Shown: one piece after another, positions 35,636 through 45,369 of the stretch
Numbering within the stretch: position 1 is the stretch's first letter
Layout: each line of letters opens with the position of its first letter
Assembly: GCF_963259705.1 (NCBI RefSeq)
Contig: NC_081842.1
Location: forward strand, 39,459,796 to 39,523,795
From: Myotis daubentonii
Taxonomy: Eukaryota > Chordata > Mammalia > Chiroptera > Vespertilionidae
DNA length: 64,000 nt
Direction of reading: 5' to 3'
Notes under the pieces: generated by a model
Database searches by the model: none
Seen by the model: only the letters and a program-made list of their open reading frames with translations
Told to the model about the DNA's origin: nothing
Program-made: the position numbers and the translations under genes

Positions 35636-36095
35636 CAGTGGTTAAAAGCACGGGCTTTGAAGTTCATTAGAGCTAGCCTCAAATTCCAGTTCTTCATACT
35701 AACTGAGGTCTTGGGCAAGTTATTTAAATTTGAAAACCTGGTTCCTCACTTATTTCAAAGAGTTGGGATGATATAAAGGGCTAATATATGTAAGTCATTA
35801 CATATATTAGCACAGTCCTGGACATCATAAACCAGTGATGGTGAACCTTTTGAGCTTGGCATGTCAGCATTTTGAAAAACCCTAACTTAACTCTGGTGCC
35901 GTGTCACATATAGAAATTTTTTGATATTTGCAACCATAGTAAAACAGAGACTTATATTTTTGATATTTATTTTATATACTTAAATGCCATTTAACAAAGA
36001 AAAATCAACCAAAAAAATGAGTTCGTGTGTCACCTCTGACACGTGTGTCATAGGTTCGCCATCACTGTCATAAACCATCAATAAATGGTAATGGC
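35636..36095 (+). mobile_element. MIR SINE relic split by a hAT element
   Basis: CAGTGGTTAAAAGCACGGGC begins a well-kept MIR. The hAT copy at 35833-36067 interrupts it, and the MIR tail resumes with CATCAATAAATGGTAATGGC. Confidence 0.82.
35833..36067 (+). mobile_element. hAT miniature element
   Basis: The 235-bp element has terminal inverted repeats CAGTGATGGTGAAC and GTTCGCCATCACTG, flanked by a perfect 8-bp target duplication TCATAAAC (35825-35832, 36068-36075), the size expected for hAT. A small hairpin GTGTGTCACC...GACACGTGTG sits near the right end and is the part missing from the 23784 copy. Non-coding. Confidence 0.95.
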
Positions 36096-36173
36096 TATTG
36101 TATCGAATGTATCTCTATGCATATTACATGTTACCATTCTGCTGGGCTGTTCCTGAGCCTAGTGTTAGAGTTG

Positions 36174-36270
36174 TTTTCCTCTCCTCTCCTCTCCTCTCCT
36201 CTCCTCTCCTCTCCTCTCCTCTCCTCTCCTCTCCTCTCCTCTCCTCTCCTCTCCTCTCCTCTCCTCTCCT
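36174..36270. repeat. CTCCT pentanucleotide microsatellite
   Basis: About 18-19 perfect copies of CTCCT without interruption, directly followed by a CT tract. It is 360 bp from the donor end of the PEX5L exon at 36631. Confidence 0.97.

Positions 36271-36272
<2 letters not shown>

Positions 36273-36320
<48 letters not shown>
36273..36320. repeat. CT microsatellite
   Basis: About 23 perfect CT units adjoining the pentanucleotide array, giving some 145 bases of nearly pure pyrimidine on the plus strand. Confidence 0.97.
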
Positions 36321-36630
36321 TTCTCCTCTGGCTCTCTCTAGACTGAATGCTATTAGAGAGAAATATTCATGTCTGATTTTTGCTCCAATGCCTAGTATGG
36401 TGCCTTCCATCTATCAAGAGCGCAATACATGTGGGTTGAATAAATAAGTGACTGAATCCATATCAGTTATGCAAAGCCACTTAACTCAAGCACAAAAGAC
36501 GAGTGTCCTGCCGTTTTCTATGTGGAATTAATCCTTTCTACTCCTTTGCCCATGGTTTCAATGCCACGTGTGGAACTTCCTCGTGTCAAGGCAAGGGTGA
36601 GCAACAACAGACACTTAGCTACTGCCTCAC

Positions 36631-36825
36631 CTAAATCTAAGGATGCCGTCTCCGGGCCCCGAAGAGGCTGCTGGCCTCTCTGTTCAGCCTCCGCCCCGAT
36701 GAGATCAGCTCCATCAGCCTTCTTGAGGGACGCGGTTTTCGATGAGGCCTCCAGCTTCTTGGCTTTGGTTTGGGTTTGCGAGACGGGTTCACTCAGGTCG
36801 AGGAGGTCTAAGCCTGTGGTCAACA
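36631..36825 (-). CDS. PEX5L: PEX5L coding exon, linker region (third in window)
   Basis: This is the largest exon seen, 195 nt. The acceptor is TCTCACAG and the donor is GTGAGG (plus strand 36625-36630). It reads LTTGLDLLDLSEPVSQTQTK, continues through a Lys/Ser-rich stretch (KKLEASSKTASLKKADGAD) and ends PETASLDL plus one nucleotide. LLDLS resembles a clathrin-box type motif (L-hydrophobic-polar-hydrophobic-acidic) with Ser in the last place, so clathrin binding is only a suggestion. The exon is low in predicted structure, Ala/Lys/Gln rich and has several CpGs. It appears less conserved than the neighbouring exons, with substitutions against the human protein as I remember it. Flanking phases agree with both neighbours. 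Confidence 0.94.
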
Positions 36826-37976
36826 CTGTGAGAGACGGAAGAGGTTAAGACAAGCCCACTCAGCGCTCTGAAGTCCCTGTTAAAAAGGAGGCTTCGGTGG
36901 GTGCAGAAGGAATTTGTGTTTGTAGTGTAGGTGAGAAGCACCAAAGTAAGTTCGCTCACCACTGATTTATAAAGACAGCCTGCGTTTACATGGGGAAGTT
37001 TGCTGCCTGATCTTTGTATTTCGCAAGGTATAAATCCGCAAAGCGGGGTTTAGATCAGCCCTCACCAGCGATGAAGGTTTGAATTGAAATTCAAGTGATG
37101 AAATTGAATCTGAGTTCAGGTACCATTTACTTGGCTTTGCTTGATTTATAGAGGTTTATTTTAGAGTGCAGTTTTTTTTTCCCAGAGAAGAGCCAATCGA
37201 GCCCTTTCAGGGATATGCTTACAAAACAGTTATGAGGATGACTTGGGCAAGTTTCTGAATGTCTTTGTTTTAATTTCAAGTGACTAAAGCAAACACTGTA
37301 CAAAAAGAATGCTGCTAATTATCTTCTATTTGATTAAGCAATTCAATCAGAAAATGGCTTGCTGTTTGGGCTCAACTAGAGAGGTGTTTTATAATCCATA
37401 GTTGATGAATAGGTACACATGTTAATGACTTTTCTGCTTAATATGCAAATTTAAATTTCAATGTAACAAATCATAAAACGGTTAGACTTTTACTTCCTAG
37501 CAAGTTGATTACATTGTATTAAACACTGTAATGTAGGCAGCAATAATAATCCGTTCAAGTGCAAACGAGGCAAATGAGAATTTAAAAGGCAAGCTTTGAA
37601 ACTCTTCATCCCTCTTGCTCTTACAGTGCATGGGACCAGTGTTTGGCCTAGCTCCTTGTGAGAAGTGGAAACTTCTAATCAGAGAAGTTCCCTTCCGCCG
37701 TACCTGAGGCTGGCTTCTGAACTGGCTTGGTGGCTTCCTGGCCCAGGATCTCCTCACCCAGCTAGCTTAGAAACACCACCAAAGTGACCGTAGAACTCCT
37801 GGGGTTAGCCCTTTCGGGCACCCTCTACAAGGACCGCACCCCTCTTCTTTGGTCTCCCAGCTTTTCCTTTTGGTAGGAAATGGGTTTCTGTTGACTTCTC
37901 AGCTCTCCTTCACCTGCTTCCCCCTTGCACTCAAGACAGGTTAGGGCTCAAATGAGCTCACAATCAGGATTTCTTT

Positions 37977-38192
37977 TTTTTACAAAAATTTTTTAATTGC
38001 TTTTAGAGAGGAAGGGAGAAGGGGAGAGAGATAGAAACATCAATGATGAGAGAGAATCATTGACCGGCTGCCTGCTGCATGCCCCACACTGGGGATCGTG
38101 CCTACAACCCGGGCTTGTGCCCTGACCAGGAATCGAACCGAGACCTCCTGGTTCATAGGTCAACACTCAACCGCTGAGCCACGCCAGCTTGG
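37977..38192 (-). mobile_element. VES SINE
   Basis: Reversed VES flanked by CAGGATTTCTTT (37965-37976, 38193-38204). Type B head. Confidence 0.95.
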
Positions 38193-38329
38193 CAGGATTT
38201 CTTTAGTGCTGCACTGTCCTCATGAGTCAAGCGTCCCTATGGGATCCTTCAGACAGTGTGCCAAGTTTTCCTCTTCATGATTTTGTCTTCGATTTCAATG
38301 ACAAATCACAGTGGTTGCATGTTGATGGT

Positions 38330-38530
38330 GACGTAGAAGGACCTGGCTGTATCACTGCTTAGCTGTGTGATTTGGAGTAAGTTTCTTGACCGCTCTGAAT
38401 TTTAGTTTTATCACCTGAAAAATGCGGAATTAATAGTCTGTCTTTAAGGCATGATACAGAGATTTAATTTTCTAATTTGTAAATAGAATGTGTGAAACAT
38501 AAGGCATACTGTAGGTACTGGATACATGTT
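38330..38530 (+). mobile_element. MIR SINE relic
   Basis: MIR pattern: ATCACTGCTTAGCTGTGTGA, GAGTAAGTTTCTTGACCGCT and TTATCACCTGAAAAATG. Confidence 0.78.
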
Positions 38531-39336
38531 ATTGTCATTCTTTGGTGGCCAATGCCTGATGCTTTTCTTTCCTTTTCCTTTTTGTTGGTCTCCTTCTAGT
38601 CTCCCTGATCCTATTTCAGGCAGGAACCAGCTCCAGACACTGACAGAAAGAGGAGAAACCACTGGGAATAAAGTGGAGGATAAGACAGAGATAATGGTTC
38701 TGCAGAAGATGCTATGAGGTACATTTATCATAAAATGGTCTGAAAGTGTCAGCTTATCTCATCCAAGTGTTCTGATGAGATGGGAGCCACTTTGCGATGC
38801 AAAGATGCTGTGAGAGCTGAGGAGTGTTTGTGGCTAGCAAGAACCCATGGGGAGAGAAGTGGCTTTCAGAGCGGAGCCGCCTGGCTTGATGGCTATGATT
38901 TAAGCATGGCACGCAGCCCAGATAGGAGAGGACGCCACACATGTCATATCCTTTGAATGTTTAATCAAAAATTTCCAGGCCACTGGTGTGTCGGCAGGGA
39001 TCCTAGACCCATGATTTCCTTCTAATAGAAGGAAAGAAGTGGAACACAGTCTCTGGAACGCCATATATGTCTCCCTACTGACTGTAAAAGCAATTAGGAA
39101 TCAGTCTCTTGCTCCCACACTTCTTTTAGTAGCAAATGATACAGGACTCATCTACTTGTATAAGGGAAGTACTTTTGCTACAAATAATAACAGGTGAATA
39201 TTAATTTAGTTCTATATCTGCTTCTCACCATTCAGAATAAGTGAATTATTAAAATAGTGAATTTCGAATTCAAGCTTGGCTCAGTAACATTCCTTCCCTC
39301 TCCAAACTGTCCTCAGCACTTCCTGTGTTTGTTTGG

Positions 39337-39341
<5 letters not shown>

Positions 39342-39379
<38 letters not shown>

Positions 39380-39390
39380 TCTCTCTCCCT
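39342..39390. repeat. CT microsatellite
   Basis: (CT)n with a few CCCT interruptions. Confidence 0.95.
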
Positions 39391-39772
39391 TTGTTCTTCT
39401 CCCAGCAAATGGGAAACAAATGCTCAGCACACACAAGAGGCCTTATTTGGTACCCGGTCGATAAAGGGAGTGGCCTGAAGTTGCTTAGAAAACTTTGAAG
39501 CTGAGAGAATCTCCGGAACCACAATTTCAAAAGCAAAGAAGGATGGGTGCAGCTTTTCACTTCTTGGAGGAAGACAAGGCACATTTTAGGGTGCGTGCAT
39601 GTGGGCTTCGCAGACTACCCTGGCACAGAAGGGGGTGTCTGCGCTGCTGATTTTCTTAGCCCAATTTAAAAGGTTCTCTTAGGCGTATGAAGATTTGGGT
39701 TTCAGAATCAGTGTGTTTCAATTAAGATAACCAGCTCTTATAGTGGATGTGAAAATGTTTGTGTGCAAGGGG

Positions 39773-39812
<40 letters not shown>
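39773..39812. repeat. TG microsatellite
   Basis: About 19 perfect TG units. Confidence 0.97.
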
Positions 39813-39815
<3 letters not shown>

Positions 39816-39817
39816 AT

Positions 39818-39853
39818 GAGAGAGAGAAGGGGGAGAAAGAGAGAGGAAGAAGG

Positions 39854-39905
<52 letters not shown>

Positions 39906-39920
39906 AAGAGAGAGAGAGGC
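39818..39920. repeat. GA-rich microsatellite
   Basis: Purine-only tract: GGGAGAAAGAGAGAGGAAGA followed by about 22 GA units and a GAAA tail. With the TG tract before it this forms a compound repeat. Confidence 0.95.
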
Positions 39921-40024
39921 TTGATGATGCTATGCTATTGGCTTTGGAGATGGAGGAAGGGACCACAAACAAAGGAATTGCAAGTACCCTGTAGAAGTTT
40001 GGAAAAGTCAATGAAATGAATTCT

Positions 40025-40150
40025 CCCTTAGAGCCTCCAGGGGGAATGCAGCCCTGCCAACACCTTGATTTTGGGCCTGCTGACTTAGAATTGTAGGGAA
40101 ATCAATTTGTGTTGTTGTAAGCTACTAAATTTGCGGTAATTTGTTACAAT
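40025..40150 (+). mobile_element. MLT1-type (ERVL-MaLR) LTR 3' fragment
   Basis: Old LTR end pattern: AGAGCCTCCAGGGGGAATGC, GCCAACACCTTGATTTTGGG, then TTGTGTTGTTGTAAGCTACT and AATTTGTTACAATAGGAAAC. Confidence 0.75.
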
Positions 40151-41002
40151 AGGAAACTCAAACATCTGATAGCACGTTGCCCATAAGAGGCTTCAAACAC
40201 AGGCCCTGCCACTCCCGAGTGTATGTTCTTTCCCACTCCTCTTTACACTTGATCTGAACCTGGAAGCAAAGAGCTAATTCTATTGAGGCGGCTTTATTTT
40301 TTGTTTAGCTCCCAATTATTTGGCAGATTGGGTCGTCCGAGGCATCATTTAAATAATAGGCTATTCCAGAAACTTTTGTTTTTATAACCTAATTTCATTG
40401 GGTGAGACTTTCTGAAGATAGAATACATAAGTATTTGTGCCCATCTATTTCAAGGACACCTGATTGAGGATCACACCCTGTTGAACTGGAGGACTCCCTC
40501 AGGGCACGGCAGATGTTTATGAATGCTAGATTACATGGGCCCTGGGAGGTGAGGCTGCTTAAAACAGTTAGAATAAAATAGCACCTCTGATGAAGCCCTG
40601 ATTTGATATTTAGATGGGACACACAATGCTATTAACACCACTACAGTATAATGAGCCTCGGGATTTTAGTGAATTTCTCTAAAGAAATAAATCTACATGG
40701 AGTGGTCAGAGAGGACGAATCAGAGGACAGCCCTGACATGCAGTCACAGAACACGCGACAGGAAGCCCATAGGATCTCTGTTCTGTTCTATAAGATTCAT
40801 TTAACATAGTGGCTTCAAAGCAAAGTCCTTTCAGGAAGCATTTTTCCAGTGATGTGAAATAGATAAATTAGACCCAAATAATTCAAGCAACTTTTGCCTT
40901 TTTATTGTAATATGTAATTAATGCTACTTCCCAAATTTCTCTGTTCTCTCTAGAGGCATGCCATTTGATTCATGGCTACTTGGGCTTCATAAATATCCTA
41001 TA

Positions 41003-41639
41003 CTAGGGGCCTGGTGCACGAAATTCGTGCACTGGGTGTGGGGCGGGGGGGAGTGTCCCTCAGCCCAGCCTGCCCCCTCTCACATACTGGGAGCCCTCAG
41101 GCGTTGACCCCCATCACCCTCCAATCACAGGATCGGCCCCTTGCCCAGGCCTGAGGCCTCTGGCCTAGGTGTCTGGCCTGGGCAGCGGGGACCCACAGCT
41201 GCAGCGGCCCCGCGATCGTGGGCTTCGCTTTAGGCCCAGGCAAGGGTCCCCTAGCTCCTGGGACTGCCAGCTTCGGCTGTGCCCAGCTCCCATCGCTGGC
41301 TCCACCCCTACTTCCTGCTATCACTGGCCAGGGCGGAAAAGGCACCTGATTCTCTGATCATGGCTGGGGGCAGGGCAAAGGCGGCCCCAGGGCCGCCTTT
41401 GCCCTGCCCCCCAGCTCTTAGCTCCCCCCTGGGTTTCCGATCACTGTCAGTGGCAGGGGGCTTCTTCCTGCTTTCCCTTTCGCCTCCCTGCATTGTGCCT
41501 ACATATGCAAATTAACCACCATCTTGTTGGCAGTTAACTGCCAATCTTAGTTGGCAGTTAATTGCATATAGCCCTGATTAGCCAATGAAAAGGGTATCGT
41601 CGTACGCCAATTACCATTTTTCTCTTTTATTAGTGTAGA
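41003..41639 (-). mobile_element. Non-autonomous Helitron
   Basis: Plus-strand ends CTAGGGGCCTGGTGCACG and TTATTAGTGTAGA between host A and T. It is nearly identical to both ends of the 1.3-kb Helitron at 28239-29563 but only 637 bp. The GC-rich tandem interior is mostly absent and the TTGGCAGTTAACTGCCAA palindrome occurs once in full (41527-41544) rather than three times. Confidence 0.94.
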
Positions 41640-41642
41640 TAA

Positions 41643-41711
41643 CAGCGGTCACCAACCGGTGGTCCGCGGACCACTGGTGGTCCACGAGGTCTGAAAGTTT
41701 GGCGACTGCTG
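41643..41711 (+). mobile_element. 69-bp hAT-like mini-element between two Helitrons
   Basis: Terminal repeats CAGCGGTCACCAA and TTGGCGACTGCTG (two mismatches). The interior is largely palindromic, with a perfect 14-bp palindrome TGGTCCGCGGACCA. No clear 8-bp duplication was found, so the assignment is tentative. Confidence 0.65.
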
Positions 41712-42421
41712 TTATATAATAAAAGCCTAATATGCTAAGTGTCTGGTCATTCGGTCGGCCTTTCAACCAAGCAAATAACATGCTAAAGCCACTCAACTGC
41801 TTGTTGTGATGTGCACTGGCCACCAGGGGGTAGACACTCTGACCAGTAGGTTAGCTTCCTGCTGGGGTCCAGCCCATTGGAACTGAGCGAGACAGGCTGG
41901 ACATGGCCTGGAGCCCTCCTGCGGTCCTTCCCTGGCTGGCCAACCTTCTGCATCCTTCCCCGGCCCTGATTGTGCACTGGTGGGGTCCCTCCGCCTTACC
42001 TGCACCCTGTCGCAATCCGGGACTCCTTGTGGGTGGGGGGTGTTTTGGAGAGCTAGTTTTGGTCTGACAGTGGAACGACTGGTCTCTATGAAGCACACTG
42101 ACTACCAGGGGGCAGACGGTCAACATAGGAGCTACCCTCTGGTGGTCAGTGCGCTCCCACAGGGGGAGCGCTACTCAGCCAGAAGCTGGGTTCACAGCTA
42201 GCAAGCACAGCAGCGTTTGGCAGGAGCCTCTCCCACCTCCACAGCAGTGCTAAGGATGTCCTACTGCTGGCTTGGGCCCATTCCCCATGGGAAGTGGGCC
42301 TAAGCCATCAGTTGGACATCCCCTGAGGGCTCCTGGACTGTGAGAGAGCACAAGCTGGGCTGAGGACCCTCCCCCCCCCCCCAAGTGCATGAATTTCATG
42401 CACCAGGCACCGGGCCTCTAG
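41712..42421 (+). mobile_element. Non-autonomous Helitron, 5' terminus altered
   Basis: Starts TATATAATAAAAGCCTAATA without the usual TCC, directly against the mini-hAT, and ends GCACCGGGCCTCTAG before host T. The interior has the CCACCAGGGGG/CCCTCTGGTGGTCAG inverted motif and a poly-C run before the terminal hairpin. Confidence 0.88.
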
Positions 42422-42470
42422 TATATTTTGAAAATACTACACTAATTTTGCAGTTAAGATATTTAATTAG

Positions 42471-42534
42471 CTGATGGGCGGTGGTGGTCAACTGGGGAAA
42501 AAGGAGACATATGTAAAACTTTAGACAAAAAAAA
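42471..42534 (+). mobile_element. 64-bp L1 stub with target duplications
   Basis: The end of a bat L1 3' UTR (GGGGAAAAAGGAGACATATG, TAAAACTTTAG) plus a poly-A tail, flanked by a perfect 15-bp repeat AAGATATTTAATTAG (42456-42470, 42535-42549). An extremely 5'-truncated insertion. Confidence 0.9.
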
Positions 42535-43455
42535 AAGATATTTAATTAGGTGGCTGTTTTGGAATTGTGAATTTTGTTAAGAGTTCTTCTTCCTTACACA
42601 TAGGAATCTCTTGTACTAGTACAGGTGTTGTCTACAGGCCCCATTTCAAGGAGTGAGATTACTATTTTTTAAACCATAAAAAATCTTTCTTATATAGTAA
42701 CTGTCCACCTAATGGATCAAGTTTATGGATACAATTCTTTTAGATTATGATATTGATAAATGCAAACCAAGTAATGATTTTTCTTGGGTTTTAGAAGAAT
42801 CTTTCCTGTACTTAGACATATATTAGATTTTTTGGGGAAGAATACAGACAAGTTATTATTGCAAGACTTATAGTAATTATTTGCCCTATAATATAATCAC
42901 TATCTTAACATATCTATTGTATAATTACTTTCAGAACATTTAATATATGCATCTGTGTATAATTTATTTGCCATATTTAAATCAAGGATATTAGCAATGA
43001 TCTTGGCCTACCTACCACCTATGGATACAGTTTGAGAAGGTCAAAGAATTAGCTATCTACCTAGGTTACAGATAAGTTAAAGATGATTTGGATTGTTAAT
43101 AGCAAAAAAACCAAAAACACCCTTATTTGATCAGCTTGAAATTGTCATCATTGGATGACAAGAAGTGTGTAGAAAAACAAGCAGAAGGCAAAGATCACTG
43201 AAATACTTAAGAAAAAATTATAATTTAGAATGTCTATGAGGCAAACAAATTGATATGTATTTTTAGGGTCAGTAAAGAAAAAAACCAACTCATTATTTAA
43301 CTGATGTTTGGAAGAGATGAATATTTCCTATATTGTTTATTTTGTGTTAATTTATATAAGAATATATTCCTTAAACATTTAAGTAAATGCCAAGATGGTG
43401 GCACACTGACTTTAATTTTTCATTGGAAGAAAATAGCCAGAATAAATGCCTCTCA

Positions 43456-44145
43456 TCTTATCTAATAAAAGAGAAACATGCAAATTGACCGTACCTCCAC
43501 TACACTCACCAGCCATGCCCATCAGACAATCAGGAGTGAGTATGCAAATAAACCCAACCAAGATGGCGGCGGCCACAGAGCTGGAGAAAACAGGAGGCTT
43601 GGGTTGCCCCTGGCGATGGAGGAAGCCAAGCTTCCTGCCTGCCCTGGCAGGCTGTGGGCTCTGCTCAAGCCTACAAAGTTTCAATTAAAGAAGATAAATA
43701 AATCTCAGATACCTGCTTCCAGCCGCTGTGGCCTCTGCTCAAGGAGGGTCTGGGAGCCTGGGTTGCCCGGGGCTATGGCCAGCCTGCAAACAGCCCTCAG
43801 CCCCTCACCCTGGCTGGACAGGCACCCCAGTGTGGACCCCCACCCTGAAGGGGCTGTGACCAGCCTGAAAACAGCCCTTAGCCCCTCACCCAGGCTGGCC
43901 AGGCACCCCAGTGGGGACCCCAACCCTGAAGGGAGTGTGGCCAGCCTGAAAACAGCCCTCAGCCTCTCACCCAGGCTGGCCACACCTCCCCAGCAGGGAC
44001 TCTCACTCCATGGGGGCATGGCCGGCCTGCAAACCACCACAGGCCCCTGGCCCAGACTGCCCCACATCCCAAGGGAACCCCCACCCTGATCTGGGACACC
44101 CTTCAGGGCCAACCAGCCAGACCCCACCTGTGCACCAGGCCTCTA
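43456..44145 (+). mobile_element. Non-autonomous Helitron, first of a tandem pair
   Basis: Starts TCTTATCTAATAAAAG after host A and ends GTGCACCAGGCCTCTA, directly against the next element, so the final G of CTAG is missing. It contains about three 81-bp tandem units (43770-44010). Because 81 is a multiple of three, both strands stay open (203 codons plus, 140 codons minus). These are not genes. Confidence 0.88.
43770..44010. repeat. 81-bp tandem repeat in Helitron
   Basis: The unit contains CAGCCTGAAAACAGCCCT, CTCACCCAGGCTGGCCAGGC and ACCCCAGTGGGGACCCC. Three to three and a half diverged copies. The same unit occurs reversed in the Helitron at 31223-31896. Confidence 0.88.
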
Positions 44146-44787
44146 TCTATACTAATAAAAAGGTAATATGCTAATTAGACTGGGAGACCTTCCGGACATT
44201 CTTCTGGACAAAGCCATGGTGGCGGGGCTGAGGTAGAGGTGGTTAGAGGCCAAGAGGGGAGGGCAGTTGTGGGTGATCAGGCTGGTGGGGGTTGGGGCCG
44301 TTGGGGGTAAGCAGACCAGCAGGGGGGCCAGTTGGGGGCAAGCAGGCCATCAGTGGGGGTCAGTTGGAGGTGATCAAGACAGCAGGGGGGCAGTTTGGAG
44401 TGAGCCGGGCAGCAGGGGGGCAGTTGGGGACGAGCAGGCCAGTGGGGAGGGAAGGGGGGGCGAGCAGACCATCAGGGGGGGCAGTTGGGGTGATCAGGCT
44501 GGTGGGGGGGCATTTGGGGGCAAGCAGGCCAGCGGTGGAGGGCAGTTGGGGGCAAGCAGGCCGGCAGCCAGAGTGATTAGGGGCAATCAGGCAGGCAGGC
44601 AGGCAGGTGAACAGTTAGGAGCCAGCAGTCCTGGATTGCGAGAGGGATGTCCGACTGCTGGTTTAGGCCCGATCCCTGTAAACCAGCAGTAGAATATCCT
44701 TTGAGGGGTCCCAGATTGGAGAGGGTGCAGGCCGGGCTGAGGAACACCCCCTCCCCTGTGCATGAATTTCGTGCACCGGGCCACTAG
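44146..44787 (+). mobile_element. Non-autonomous Helitron, second of a tandem pair
   Basis: Starts TCTATACTAATAAAAAGG and ends GTGCACCGGGCCACTAG before host T. The middle is a G-rich tandem region (44290-44580) and a CAGG run near 44588-44607. Confidence 0.92.
44290..44580. repeat. G-rich tandem array in Helitron
   Basis: Roughly 35-bp units with GGCAGTTGGGG and AGCAGGCCAGC cores. Many runs of four or more G on the plus strand make it a strong G-quadruplex candidate. Confidence 0.85.
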
Positions 44788-45369
44788 TCTTAATATAAGG
44801 TTCTTCAAATTTCAGCTTGATTGACTTGGTACAAACATGAAGCAGGGTTTCTTCCATATTTTACTCCAAGTGTGTTTAATATCTGTTTGAAGTGTAATGC
44901 CTAGAATGTCATATACAAGGACTGCCCTGATTTCTCAATGTAATTTCATGCTATTCTATAAAATGACAGTTTCACCTTAAAATTATTATTTTTATTAAAA
45001 ATTTGGAAAGAAAATGGTAACTCTATCTCCTGCCTAAAAAATTTAACTGTAAAATTATTGGAACAAATTAAAAATTCTTTCCAGGATGCTTGAATGCTAA
45101 AGCTTTTTCTGTTTAAAGATGTGATTTATGTTGCATATTGAGATGTAAATTGTAGTTTTGTAATAATAAAAAAGAACTATATTCCTTAGGGATTAAAAAC
45201 ATATAGTGTTTCTGCCTTGAGATATAATTTTTAAGATTAAAAAGCACACTATCAAATAAGAGTCTTCCTTCAGGATCAGAATCTATGGGACACAGATGTA
45301 CTGAATGCTGAGGCTGAGAAAAGGAAAATCCAGCCTCAAAATATCACTTTTCCCAACCCCCTACTTTGA

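Larger units (their letters stand above)
32595..36630 (-). other. PEX5L intron
   Basis: Non-coding, 4,036 bp. It holds a 230-bp Helitron (33390-33619), a pogo/Tigger-like element (34542-35163), an L2 relic, a MIR split by a hAT miniature element, and the CTCCT/CT microsatellite. 32600-33380 is unique-looking. 33640-34530 is pyrimidine-rich and looks like an old minus-strand repeat that I cannot assign. Confidence 0.75.

Noticed and set aside
36098..36410. Ser/Leu and Arg/Glu-rich frames
   Set aside because: Translations of the CTCCT/CT microsatellite.
37509..37757. 82-codon minus-strand frame upstream of the 195-nt exon
   Set aside because: Reading does not resemble PEX5L, and the exons at 47665 and 36631 already join in phase without it. 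An unknown alternative exon cannot be excluded.
39718..40019. Open frames of 83-97 codons
   Set aside because: Translations of the TG/GA microsatellite.
43478..44127. Open frames of 203 (plus) and 140 (minus) codons
   Set aside because: They lie inside a non-autonomous Helitron and stay open because of an in-phase 81-bp tandem repeat. No domain, no start context and both strands are open.
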